From the NCBI GenBank assembly GCA_000750105.3, contig JPHH03000070.1, positions 93,001 through 157,000 on the forward strand: a stretch of DNA of 64,000 bases, in the 5' to 3' direction. Source of the DNA: Tolypocladium sp. Sup5 PDA-1. Its lineage: Eukaryota; Ascomycota; Sordariomycetes; Hypocreales; Ophiocordycipitaceae. Position numbers and translations under genes: made by a program. The notes below the pieces were generated by a model, which saw only the letters and a list, made by a program, of their open reading frames with translations, was not told the origin of the DNA and ran no database searches. Every line of letters starts with the position of its first letter. Within the stretch, counting starts at the first letter, position 1. Positions 47,263 through 59,000 of this stretch are shown one piece after another.

Positions 47263-47479
47263 CGGGTTGTTGATGGCTCGGAATAGCGTTGGCCTGTGGA
47301 CTTTTATATTGAAGCAATCCGAAAATTAATATTATTAATTGCGAAAAGAAGATGTCAGAGAATGGCTTACTGGGCCCTTGAAGCGACGATGAGTCTCTGG
47401 CAAATTGTGCACCACCTTTGGTGGCAGAAACCACCAAAAGCGGCGGTAGATTCGGCGTCTCATTGTTTAAGGTAGGTAG

Positions 47480-47590
47480 GTAACTATGTTATGGTGGGCA
47501 TTGATTGACAATTTTATCAAGTGATTGTAGGTCACATTGCAAGTAGAAATATTGAGATTAAAACGACGTCAATTACACCGGCCCAACTAC
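47480..47590 (-). repeat. Left arm of a 12-kb inverted repeat (3' end of helicase copy)
   Basis: Read on the reverse strand this matches 59499-59609 with about four mismatches over 111 bases by hand count, including the TAGTTGGGCCGG that follows the helicase stop and TAACTATGTTATGG at the far end. Weaker similarity continues to about 47660 (RSVL is recognisable), so this is an inverted remnant of a helicase gene end. Confidence 0.85.
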
Positions 47591-49132
47591 TTTTTCAGTC
47601 TGAAATGGACGACGTCCGCAATACCTAGAGGACGCTTCGTGGGAGTGGCAGTTCAAGCCTGCAGTCGGATCACGATTGCTTCAGGCAAATCACAGTGCAT
47701 CACCATCAAAGTCGACGCCTGTACTACGCCTATATAGAACATACCCTGTGCCAAGTTTAGCCACCTGTTCAACTACCTCATTTGCCACAAAGCCGACAAT
47801 GTGACTCGTCTCCAGAGGGAGGAGTCTGGCGTAGGTCATTACTGCTCATGGGTACGTACAGTGACAGGCGACTTGATCAACGATGCCGCGGTCTACCGAT
47901 ATAGTAAATCAGATAGCTTGGCAGTGGGTAGGAGGCGCGCATTAGATTATCCTGTGTTGCCGCGCGAAGATGGCTTTGGTTGTTGTCGCCTGCCGGGATC
48001 CTTGCGCTTGGCCCACGTCGGCCCTACAATAAGGCTGAGACCCCACGTGGTGTCGCACCCGGACCCAGGGACGCAATTGGGGCCCTGGCTGTAGATCACA
48101 AAGCTGCAAGCCTATTATGCAGAGACCTGCGGCCAGTCAGTACGCGATTATTCGCATCCCCTGGCTGGAGATGCTTGGGTGCCGGGCAGCTGGCCGGCTC
48201 ACCGAGGGGCATGAGATTACAACACACATTCTAAAAGCTACTCAATACAGATCCGGTCGTCTCGTTCCTCCTGTTGACCCAAGGTCATCCATCTGCCTCC
48301 TGGCCGTTTCTCTGCCGACTGCAACAAGATCGCAACACGCATCCCAAAAGTTTTCGAAGGCTCTTCGCTTCGGGCTCTAAGGGGCCCATCAAGTGGGAGT
48401 CAACCGAGGGACATGATCAGGCTTCAAACCTGCTTCAAACGCTGAGGCGGGTGAGAGGGATCGAGAGGAATCCAGGCTCACACGCCGTACGCTTCCGGGC
48501 CCCCATGATGTGTGAAAACCGGGGCGATCAAGGCCACATGAATTGGAGCTGCGAGAAGCCTCGGGGGTCAACCGCGACCACATTGCCATTATTTCGCTCA
48601 TGGCTGCTTTAGCCAACATCAGCCAAGCTACTTCCGAGCAGAACAGTAACAACGCCAAGGAGGGTATCCAGCAAGTGTAGCGATTTATATGGCCCGCCGA
48701 GGCAAGCATCAAGTATGAGCTTTATGTGTGCGTTTCATTCTGGTCGCTCTCCTGGTGAAGCAGGGCTGGCCAGGCCCCGATGACTGCGCGACAAGGGGTT
48801 TGAAATACCAGCAACATGCCGTGCTCATAGTCCCACGATAACCTCAATACAAATGTCTCAACACAAATGTCCCGTTTTCTCTTGCAAGGCTACCACTCGT
48901 TGGAAGTTGTCTGCCCGATGACTGCGCGGGGCCGTCGATGGTAGCTGCTACTTGAGGCAGGCACGACACATCAACACCTTCCTGAACATGGGATTAGGGC
49001 AAACCCACACGCAAAATGTTTTACTCATTCCTTGAGGGGCACAAGTTTCAGAGATTGTTCCGTAGATGTCGTCGTCGGTGTTTTCTTTTACTTTCGAGAG
49101 ACTTTGACCGCCGCGCCGCCCCTTTTCGCCGC

Positions 49133-49181
49133 CCCCGTCGTGGCCATACTCCCCCGACCACCGACCATCGACTCCCTCTCG
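49133..49181 (+). repeat. 49-base direct repeat, copy 1
   Basis: Identical to 49335-49383 (offset 202). Begins CCCCGTCGTGGCCATACTCC. Confidence 0.85.
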
Positions 49182-49334
49182 GCGCCGTCAGTGTCGTCGC
49201 CGTTCGTTCCGTTGGCCAAAGACGAGTCCGAGGTTCCCGAACTGATACTCTTAGGAGATCAGTACGTCTTAACGTGCTTTGCACGTTATTACCGGGTTCC
49301 GAAGACGGATCGGAGGCTCTCGGCTTCGTTCTGG

Positions 49335-49383
49335 CCCCGTCGTGGCCATACTCCCCCGACCACCGACCATCGACTCCCTCTCG
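49335..49383 (+). repeat. 49-base direct repeat, copy 2
   Basis: Identical to 49133-49181. It ends six bases before the zinc-finger gene ATG, so the duplicated block is leader sequence. Confidence 0.85.
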
Positions 49384-49388
49384 ACGCC

Positions 49389-51975
49389 ATGGTTTCTGAC
49401 GCACGACAAGCCGATAATGAGCGTAAAGACGCCGGTCGGTCAGAAGAGACCGGGACTGCGACTGTCCGTCGAGTCTCCAACAGTAGGTCGCGGCGCCCCT
49501 TGGGAACAATGTGTTGCCCACTGACACCCAGTTGCAGATACCGCGCTGTCTGAGATTTCTGGCAATGTGAGCAAGTCAGGCGTGTCAACCGCATCGACCA
49601 AGCGCCGCATCCAGGAGCTTTTCGCGAAACTCGACAAGAAGCAGCGCCGAGACGACCCAAAGTTGGCCCTTCCCTCCCCAGCAGAGGAGCTCCAGGCCTG
49701 CATTGATAGCCTAGCCGACGAGGATGCCGTCGCCGACGAAGAAGACTGGATTGACGACCCAGAATCTGCCCAGGTCATTGAAGAGGACTTGGTTCCCAGT
49801 GCCCCCGAACCGGAGCAGCCAGTGGTGGACGAAAATGGCTGGATACGAGTCGGCCCACAGCCGGTCGCCGCCCACGACCGCGACATCCGGTCCGCCCCCT
49901 CGTCGTACGTCGATGTGATGCTCAAGAGAAAACTGCAAAGGAACAGTAAAATCAGTGACGCCAAGGTTCCCGGCGCCGATTCGGCCAGTGTGAAAGAAGG
50001 CTGCCAGAGGCTGCTGCAAGAACTGAGAGCCACGCTGGTGGAGCACACCAACGGCCACGTCAAGCGCCTCTGCGATTACACGGGCATGGATTCGATCTGG
50101 ACCCCCGGCCCAAAATCGATGTCGCTCGAGGCCGTATACCCTTTCGTTTCCCAGGGCGGGTCACTTCGGTACCACGCCTCCCCGAACGCCCACCTCGTCA
50201 TGACGTCCTTGAATATAGTGAAGCGTCGCCATCCCATCGTCGTCCTTCCGCTCCTGGCCGTTATCCTCAATGCTGTTGCACGGCCCAGTATTGAGACGCA
50301 GCAATCCGCGATCGCCTGGGCGTTCAACGCCTTGTGCAATGCGGCTAGCATGCACTACTCGTTCCGTACCGTGCTCAGCGCCAAAACCCCTAAATTCGAG
50401 AGGTGGGCAGCATTGGACGAGTCAAAACAAAGGGCTATGCTGGAGGCTCTGCGAACGGTCAAAAAGACACCGCCTGTCGACGACGTGTTGTCGGAAGTGG
50501 CGCCAGAGTACCTGTTCCGGGTCGACGGTACTCCCGTCCCGACACGCAAGCCATCATTCACTCAACGCGAGAATGTGCAATGGGATCGGCAGTATCCAGC
50601 TCTCCTTCGGATTGCGGCAGCATATGGAGTCAACTCGGACGACTTTGAGTTCCATCTCACTATTCCGTCGGAGCGTCCGGACAAGCGGGTATTCTACCCG
50701 TTCCATGTGCTCTCGAGACCACAGGCGCAGACGATTGGGTGGGATTGGCACCATCTCGCTAGGGTCGCCGCCCGAATGCTCAATACAATGCGGAGTCAGT
50801 GCAACCGACATGCGGAAGCGAAAGGCCTCGGGGATAAGGGCATGGACGAGACGAGATTCGTCTACTGGATGGCAGCACACTTTAGCAGCCAAATCCAGAC
50901 CATCAAGAAGGATATGCCGACCGCCCGTCGCGAAGAGATCCGGTTCCGGATCCTCGATAGATGGGGTTTACCCATCGTGCCATGGACGCTGAATGTGCTG
51001 TGCGCTTCCCTCTGCAAAGGCCCCGATCACGGTATTGCGATGAAGTTTGGCATCACCGAGCCCGCCGGCCTAGAGTCTTTCGACCCCGTGAGACACATCG
51101 ACCTGGATAAATGTACAGTTACGATCGACACGATCGCAACCAACATGGCGATGTGGAACTATCAAGCGGACTCCTGGCCACAGATCCGGGAAATCCTTAG
51201 CGCCGTGCCGCTTCGCCATCCCCTGTGGAGGATCGACGAGTCCGCTGGCGAAAATATCTGGGGTGCTGCGTCGGACCGAACAATCGCCGCCCCCGTCGCG
51301 CCGGTTCCGGGATTCGACGTGCCGCTGGTGCCGATCGACGCATGGTTTTCGGGCTCCGTGCTCCGCCCACGATGTGAGCAGTGCAATATGGGATTCCAAA
51401 ACCTGGGTTTGTTAGTGCAGCACTGTCGAAATACCCACAACTCCGGTGCCACCCCGACGCAGGACGCGCCAGCCAGTGCTGAGCAAGACACCATAGACGC
51501 TGAATACTGGCAAGACAACCTGGCGTGCTCCTGGACGGATTGTGGTCGAGTCTTCTTTAGCCGCAATGATCTTGATAGACACTTCCGAGGCCACACTGGC
51601 GATCGGCGATACCGATGCGACTGGCTGGGCTGTGATTACGCGACGACGGACGTAGGGCATCTGGCTTCACACAAGCGAACCCACACTCCCGACCTGCGAT
51701 ACGCATGCGACTGGCCGGGCTGTGACCATGTGGCGACGTCTGCATCGCTTCTGGCTGGACACAAGACAAGCCACACCCTGGAGCGGCCTTGGGCTTGCAA
51801 CTGGCCGGGCTGCGACAAGACGTACACTCGGCAAAGTTCGCTCATCAAACACAAGAAGTCGCATACCGGGGAGGCGGTATTTCGTTGTGATCAGCCAGAT
51901 TGCAATGAGGTATGCACTCAGGCTGCAAACCTCAGGAGGCACAAGGATAGGAAGCATCCGGGTTGGAGGGACTAG
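49389..51975 (+). CDS. C2H2 zinc-finger protein with HNH-endonuclease-like N-terminal block
   Basis: Two exons, 49389..49482 and 49538..51975, 843 codons. The intron (GTAGGT..TTGCAG, CTGAC branch) joins VRRVSN to TALSEISGNVS. Residues 1-190 are polar. About 209-265 reads CDYTGM, SMSLEAVYPF, LRYHASPNAHLVM, TSLNIVKR, a spacing resembling HNH endonucleases of the CxYSGxP..SLE..N..LV..N type, though the catalytic His is not certain. A helical region follows (about 265-640). The C-terminus has six C2H2 fingers; four share the CxWxGC pattern (CDWLGCD, CDWPGCD, CNWPGCD). A DNA-targeting protein, possibly of a mobile element, is the inference; a host transcription factor is the alternative. It shares a leader block with the helicase gene. 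Confidence 0.75.
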
Positions 51976-52875
51976 GGACTAGGAAGAGTAGGGGCCTAGC
52001 AATACTCTCTGAGTGGTTGCCATTTTATATTAATTGAGGGGTGAAGAATCCAATTAGGTCCATACCATATTATTTAAGGGGTGATATCCCTACCTTATTA
52101 CTTAATGGTTGCAAGTCCTTGAGCCTCGGCTGTAAGGTCGTATGGCATCCCCTCCCTTTATGTGCCTCTGGCACTATTGCTTGAACGTTTAAGCAAATGG
52201 GTGGAGATATGCATGAGTCTCTGCATGTAACTAGCCTGGTCGCTCTCCTCCCATTGGCTCTTAAAACCAGTCTCTTCCCTCCGGTTATCTGACTCTATGA
52301 CGTACTCTTATTGCATTCGTTTCTATATATGGGATATATGGCCGCGGGCCACGGTTCCCTTAATACCAAAGTTAAGAATATAAGGGAAATAGTATACCTC
52401 TACTCCGTTTTAGTATAAAGTAACCTCCGGTCCCTTCTCTCCCGCTAGTCGGGTCGTGGCTAATAAAGTATCTTGTATACTTTTACTAGTATAAAATATA
52501 CTTTCGTTTTTTTATGCTATTTTATGCCATTTTCACTCCCGTTCCTTTCCACTCCGTTCCCTCGCTCTCTCCGATCGCTTGGTTAATTCTCATTGACTGG
52601 TATTGGTGCTCGCTCCTTCGTCGCTGCGCTAGAACACGCCCTTCACTTCGTTCTGGGGTGCAACCCTGCGGGTAGCGAACAGAACTCAAGCCATGCCTCC
52701 GGCGGTGATCATTCCTATTGGTATCATTGAATGGATGACCACTTGGGCATTCACTCCAGTCGGCACGTGTAACTGGGTGTTTACAATCGTTTACAGTCAC
52801 TTATTCATGTGTATTGGTAGCCGGGGGTTTATGGCTGTCTATTCTCCCATGATGTTTAATCACAACTATGTAAGC
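51976..52875. repeat. Interspersed repeat copy A (forward)
   Basis: AT-richer block with landmarks shared with three or more other places. TTGCTTGAACGTTTAAGCAA at 52177-52196 is the palindromic core. GGCCGCGGGCCACGGTTCCC is near 52341. AGTTAAGAATATAAGGGAA is near 52371. CCATGCCTCCGGCGGTGATC is near 52692. No coding frame. Borders are approximate. Confidence 0.65.
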
Positions 52876-53666
52876 CTAAAAACAATTGAAGCCATCACAG
52901 ACGTGTTGCACCGTCTCTCGACACCACTTCGTTGGGTAGGCACCTGCGTTTCCGAGCTCCCGCACAAGCTCAGCAAACCAAACAACATCTCCCGCCCTAG
53001 GTTCACCCTTGAGGGCGAGCACCCGAAAGGTCATCCATACCACGGCAAGGGAGGTACAACAGGGCAAATGCGTAACGTCAAAAGCAGCCTGCTTGCTCAC
53101 CTCTCCGAACAAGTCCGCAATCCTTGATTTCTCCTCCTCTCCGATCGGGCTCTCGCCCTTTTTCACACAGAACAAAAGCATGCAAGGAACACCTACACCC
53201 GATGTTGCCGGAAGGGTGCATTCCACTCCGTTCCATACACTCCGTGGACTTACCAGCCGACTATGCGACGAGGCATTTGTCAAATTTATCTCTCAGACAT
53301 AACCTAAGCCTCTCGCGTAACTCCCGCGCATTCAGGTCGTGGGCCGCCCGCCCACTAAACTCGTAGACCCGTTGACACCAACTCAACTTACTAAAGTCGG
53401 CACATGCGTGATGGGTACAGCGGCCACGCTGTACTCCAGATCCCGTACAACGATTGTCGGCACCTGCCTCTGGAATTCCCGCGGGTCACATTCCCATGTT
53501 CCTCCTCCGGTTCGGAAAAGGCTTTCGAGTCGTCGTCACCCGACTCAACAGACTGTTCCCGGGCAGTAAAATAATCCTCGACTCTTCTGCTCGCCTGCGA
53601 CTCCGTGTCCGAGTCCTCGGACAAGGATACACGTCCCCCGTGTTCATCTCTCAGGTATGCTGCCAT
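52876..53666 (-). CDS. Hypothetical small two-exon gene within repeats
   Basis: Two reverse-strand frames look protein-like. At 53666-53460 is an acidic Ser/Asp/Glu-rich segment starting MAAYLRDEHGGRV. At about 53200-52876 is a compact segment with MLLFCVKKGESPIG, RIADLFGEVSKQ, FDVTHLPCC and LVRELGNAGAYPTKW. A plausible intron lies between them but was not fixed. A fragment at 55227-55418 on the other strand (LVLFVKK, RIVDTF, CCTAW) looks related. Function unknown; it could be a gene of the repeat family. Confidence 0.35.
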
Positions 53667-53819
53667 GACTATATGTCTCCCGACAAGTTTTGAAACGCTT
53701 CTCTAGCGTGTTGCAAATGCGACTCTCGTCTGGTTGCTGTTGTACACGACACTTCTCCGTGTCTGCCTCAATAAGAACTCCGTGTTTGCGTTGAAGCAAA
53801 TTATCCAACCTTCTCCGGT

Positions 53820-54520
53820 TGCGTGTAGTAAAAGAATGAACCGTCTAGGTTCTAAAAAGTGCGGCATCCCATGCCTTATATGTCTCTCGACTAGCGTGCT
53901 CCACCCATTTGCCTGAACGTTCAAGTAATATGCATGTATGATTCTCTGCCTGCGTCCTGCCATGTTCATTCCATTCCCATTGGTTGCTACTATTGCTCCG
54001 CTCCCTCCGGTCACATGAGCATAGTACTGCCACTCGTTGCACTCGTTTCTATATGTGGGATGTGTGGCCGCGGGTTACGGTTCCCTTAAAAAAAAAGTTA
54101 AGAATATAAGGGAATATATATACCTCTACTTTATTCTAGTATAGAGTAACCTCCGGTCCCTCTCCTCGCTTTACTCGGCTATAGCTAAGAAAGTATCTCT
54201 TAATACTATTTAGCTATATGTATACTTATATCTAATTCTATTTTATAATATTTCTATTCGTTTTTACTTCGTTACTCTATTGTCGCTCTGCTCCTTTTAT
54301 AACGCTCCTCCCGTCGCTCTATTCATCTTTCACAGTCACTCTCGTGTGCTCCCTTCGGTCGCTAGAACATGCCCTTCGCCTCTGGCTTCGGGATGCAACG
54401 CTCACGCTAACCTCCACTCCGTTCCGGTGGCTCCACGTCGGGGGTTCATAGTCATGACTCTGCCTGCGGCGCTCAGTAGCCGTCTCTTGAAGCTATTACT
54501 ACTTGGCCATTGAGTACAAT
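53820..54520. repeat. Interspersed repeat copy B (forward)
   Basis: Same order of landmarks as copy A: palindromic TGAACGTTCA at 53914-53923, GGCCGCGGGTTACGGTTCCC near 54066, AGTTAAGAATATAAGGGAA near 54097, ACCTCCGGTCCC near 54149, then CTAGAACATGCCCTTCGC near 54362. No coding frame. Confidence 0.65.
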
Positions 54521-54787
54521 CGGTATCCACTACATGGTAGCATTCAATGCATCCTTATATCTACAGTCTACTTCACTCGTGGTCTACAGACGGATGGGCA
54601 CAATCACACGCGCAGGCAGAGAAAATGAGGTTATCGACATTGCTAAATTAGGAAAGTGGGATACTACACAGGCGCACTGATCTACCCTGCAGTGGCTCCT
54701 CGTAGCTACTGTAAAAGTCATAGAAAAGCCTCCAACACATGGAGTACCAGAACCGAGGCCAAGAGGAACACGGTGCTAGCCATAGCC

Positions 54788-55330
54788 CTATCTGGCTACA
54801 ATTTGTCTGCCCGCTAAGAACAAGGCAGAGGCAGTAGAAGAACCCCGATAACGCAGTGACCTCTCCTTCGCAAGGTCGAGGCAAGTATCTAGTCTAATAA
54901 ATAGCTCCTCAACGGATCCTGTATAACGCAGACACTGCTTCTCATGTAATTGTTCTACACACTCTGTGATAAAAACGTCCCGCCGCTCTCCCGACTCGGG
55001 CCACTTCAAGTCCTTTACAGTTCCCTTGGCTCCCTTACGGGCCCACTTGTCTCTCGACCGGACACCGTTCACACGATGCCAAGCGAGGGTGGCAAAAAGC
55101 ACGTCCACCACCCGGTGATCTTCCAAAAGACTCTTCTGCCGCTGGCAGATACTGAACCCAAAAAGCGGCGCTCTTCGCTGAAGGTGCCATGCCCAACCGC
55201 GTCCCGCTCTTAGATCGGAAACTGAAATGAAAGCTCTCGTGCTTTTCGTCAAAAAGCCAATGTGCACTGGCACACTCTCTCCCGAGAGAATCGTTGATAC
55301 ATTTGAGTCGGGAACTGGCCCGACAGTCAC
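54788..55330 (-). CDS. Hypothetical protein, 180 codons
   Basis: One uninterrupted frame with balanced composition: SLLEDHRVVDVLFATLAWHR, DLKWPESGERRDVFITECVE and RYTGSVEELFIRLDTCLDLA. No family recognised. Its first part overlaps on the other strand the short frame at 55227 that begins MKALVLFVKK, so only one of the two can be fully coding there. It sits between repeat copy B and the helicase leader. Low certainty. Confidence 0.3.
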   Translation of the reverse strand: MTVGPVPDSNVSTILSGESVPVHIGFLTKSTRAFISVSDLRAGRGWAWHLQRRAPLFGFSICQRQKSLLEDHRVVDVLFATLAWHRVNGVRSRDKWARKGAKGTVKDLKWPESGERRDVFITECVEQLHEKQCLRYTGSVEELFIRLDTCLDLAKERSLRYRGSSTASALFLAGRQIVAR

Positions 55331-55467
55331 TAGTCAATGTTCACTATACAATGACTGTTGCACCGCTTGGTGCTGTGAGTGCGTCGTAGCTGGATGTTCG
55401 TTGCCGGGCAAACAATAAATGGGATCTTTGTCTGCAAAGATGAAATGAAAGCTCTCGTGCTTTTCGT
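55223..55467. repeat. 27-base direct repeat pair, TGAAATGAAAGCTCTCGTGC
   Basis: Copies at 55223-55249 and 55441-55467. Each begins a frame MKALVLFVK; the second is truncated. Confidence 0.7.
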
Positions 55468-56017
55468 TAAAAGGCATCCTCTGGATGTGTGTATAAAAAG
55501 AAGAAATCCTCTTGGATTGTTCGGGCGGGTGCTATCACCCTAACATGTCCCTCGGACTGAGACGCTAGAGGGTGGGGTAGAAGTCAGTTGGCGGGTGCCT
55601 AATGCCCCACATTGCTGTGTGGTGACACTGTGCGAGGAAAACACCACGCCTCGTGCTCGTGGGCCCAAGGTGATGTTTCTTTCTTCTCCAACCCTCCGCC
55701 GCCGTACGCCCAGTCACTTCGAGAAGTGACTATCCGCTGTGTCGCCGCGCCCCCCTCGCTGCCGCCGCGCCGATAGGCCGTGTGTCTGTCGTTGTTTTCT
55801 TTTCTTTTCTTTTTCGACGAGACGGCCACCCGGTGAGGTACGACTGTCTCCGTGAGCTCGTGGACGACGAGGAACTCGAGTACCAGCACCCTGACTCTTA
55901 GGAGGAGGGTACTATAGCACGTGCTTGCACGTTGCCGAACGGTCTCGAGGGAGTCTAAGCGGGTTTTAGGTTGCAGGGAAGTCCTCGACCTTGGTGTGTT
56001 GAGACAAGTATAGCGCC
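55468..56017. other. Leader/promoter of the helicase gene
   Basis: Contains GACTCTTAGGAG at about 55892 followed by CACGTGCTTGCACGTT at about 55919, which corresponds to a block at 49245-49300 in the zinc-finger gene leader (ACTCTTAGGAG, ACGTGCTTTGCACGTT). A TTTTCTTTTC tract precedes it in both. Confidence 0.5.
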
Positions 56018-59000
56018 ATGTCTGACGATAAGAACGGCAAGGCCCAGGCTAGTCCTGAGGCTACGACGAGTGCGGACACTCAAAATACCGCCCCTTTCTG
56101 GAAGCCGTGTGCGCTCCAGATTGAAGGCAAGTTTCTTGGCGGCCATGGACTTGGTCTGCCGACGGAGGTGAAGACTGTGCTCGTGGCACACAAGGAGAGT
56201 GAGGGCACGTCATGGCTGGGCTTTTTGCTCGAGATCCCTCTGGGCGCTGAGAACGAGGATCAGGGGTTCGGCGTCTGCCATAGAGGTAAGCTGTCTTCCC
56301 CGAGTGGGTGTGAACCTTTGGCCACGACACCCAACCTGTCCATTACCCGAGCATCTCTGACCAGACACAGTGGACCGCAGGGTTGATTACCCGTTGCCTG
56401 TCGACACGTACAGGATCTCTGTCAAGTTCCCCCTCGGCAAGACCTTCGCTGTCGTCCAGGTCGCCGACAAGGACACCCGGGAGAAGCTGCCCGACACGAC
56501 CAAGAAAATCTCCCTGCTCAAGGTCACCCTCAAGGAAGGGTCGCACGCCGACATTGAAGGCTACGGCATGCCTTTCGCCAACCCCGGCCATGCAAGCGAA
56601 GGTTGGGTCAATCGCGACGAGCCCATGTTTGGCAAGCACACGTTGCTTGACATACTTGAGCGCTCGGAGTTCAGCTTCGTTGTCGCCGCGCCCGATCAGG
56701 TGCTAGAGAAGTCGTGGGCAGAGGACAAGATGCCGCCTCCGTTCCGGTACCCCTACGGAACTGAGCATACTTGGAGCATGGATCGGTACCACCGCCAGCT
56801 CCCCGAGAACAAGGGCCCCCAATTCGCGTCTGCCTGGCGCTTCGAGGATGACAACGAGCACCTCGCCGCCTTGACGCAGTCTCAGGCTCAAGACGTCGTC
56901 TGGGCCGCCAACGCCGCCGACAAGATCCGCGGCACCATCTTCCGCGCCTACTTCGTGGTCATTGGTTCTGCTGCCCCCGCCGATGCCACCAGGTTCTACG
57001 TCGTGCTGCCGGCTGGCCGCGAGTTCCTGGAGGAGAATGAGACCGCCTGGCGCCGCCTGACCAACTCCGAGGTCTTCAAGGTCGACCTGCACGACGAGGA
57101 CGAGGCCGAGGCCGAGGGTGAGGACGATGGCCCAAAGGACCCAGCCCGTTGGGACGCCAAGCTTGTGGACAACCCGTCGGTGATGGACGAGTTGAGCGCC
57201 CACCCCGTGGACAAGCACGACATTGTCCTGGTCGTCCGTCGACCGCGCAAGGAGGAACCCGATCGTCGCCCCGACTTCGAGGTCAAAGTTTTCGGCGACC
57301 GCACCGAAGCGAACCGCGCGCTGCAGGAGGACAAGACGCGATAGAACCGCGTCGCGTTCGACTTCGACGCGCAGCTCAACGACTACGAGCGCAAGGTTGA
57401 GGCCGTGTGTCTCTTCCACCCCGAGGCGATGCCGTCCAACCCTGTGGTGCAAGGCATGATGAAGCCCAAGATGGACCCGACTGGCAGGTACTGTAAACCA
57501 TTCCCGGTCCCCGACGCCGTCAAGTACAAGATGGACCTGCACCGCCATCTCCTGCTCGGCAACGGCTTCTACCAATCCCTGCGGCGCGTCAGCGCGTCCG
57601 TGTCAGAGGGCAAGGAGGAGCCGACAGAGGTAATTGGCCGCCTCGACCTGGGCCCCAAGACCCTGCCGGTGGTCAATCTGCTCGACATCAGTGCCGAGCA
57701 CGCCGATGCCCTGATGGAGGAGGCTCTCCCGGCGGACCGCGCCCGATTCCGCCAGTACCTCACGGAGAGGCCGCTTGGGCTTGGCGCCATCACCGCGGTA
57801 AGACACCATCAACCCCCTCTATTGCTCGGGATCGGCCATGCTGACTTATTCATCGCAGGGACCCGGCTTCGGCAAGACGACGGCGCTCGCGGTTGGCACG
57901 CTCGCCATGGCTGGTAGTCTGGGCAAGATCTACGCCACCGCGCCGACGCACGTGGCCACCGACAACTTCGCCGCCCGCCTCGACCGCATCTCGGCCAGCG
58001 TGACCGCGCGCCGCAACAAGGGCAAGGAGGAGGACGACCCGACCCGTGCCCGCCGCGCACTCATCGTCCGCGGCTACAACCCCATGGAGGAGTTGCTAGC
58101 GTTCCAGGCGCTCCTCAAGGACCCCCGGGCAGGCGACGAAGCCGCCCCTAGTTCGGGCTGGAGACGGGAATCCAAATGGCACCTGCATTTGTCGCCGTCG
58201 TTCTGGCTGCTGCTGGCGCTAGGCTCCCCCGCCGTCAGGGAGCTGCACTCGGATGACCCGCTGGCCGTGCATGAGATGCGTCGCCAAGTGGACGCTGGGC
58301 GCAACTCGCGCCTGCGCGACGTGGCTCGTGGCATCATCCCCTGGGCCGTGTACGAGAAGGGAGAGATGATCCCGGCCGGCGTGATTGGAGGAGGTCTCAC
58401 CGCGATGCTGTTCGCAGCAGATATCCTCTGCACCACCCCGGCCCTCTCGGAGCAGAAGAAGTTCCGTGAGTGGAAGAACGAGAAGGCCAAGGGCGTGGCC
58501 GTTGACGAGGCCGGCAACATCAGCCGCCCGGACCTCTTCTGCGTCTGGGGCAACACCCTCCTCCCTTGCCTGCTCGGTGGCGACGAGAAGCAGCTCGCAC
58601 CGGCTGTCATGACCCTCCTGGAGAAGGACGACCAGGGCCACCACCTCAATCGGCTCGCGCTGGACGCCAAGCTATCCCCGCTCGTCTGGTTCAAGGCCAT
58701 GGGGTGGCCCATCTACCGGCTGCGCACGCAGCTCCGCATGGCGGTCGGCCTCTTCGACCTGTGCCACCGCGAGGTCTACAGCGACCTCCCCTTCACCTAC
58801 GGCGTCGCCAGCGCCCTCGACCAGCACGGCCCCGGCCAGGAACTTGAGCGCTACCTCACGGCCAAGTTCCCCGACCTGACCCCGGCGCCCAAAGGGACCC
58901 TGAGGGAGGCCTTCATCCACTGCGAAGGCTCCCGGTGCTTCGTTGACGAGTTCACCGGGTCCAAGAGCAGCCCCGACCAGGTCAAGGTCGCTCTGGACCT

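Larger units (their letters stand above)
47263..49388. other. Intergenic region holding an inverted helicase-end fragment
   Basis: About 2.1 kb. The 47480-47660 part is described separately. From 47.8 to 49.0 kb short frames without motif are seen. The last 250 bases form the leader of the zinc-finger gene. Confidence 0.45.
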
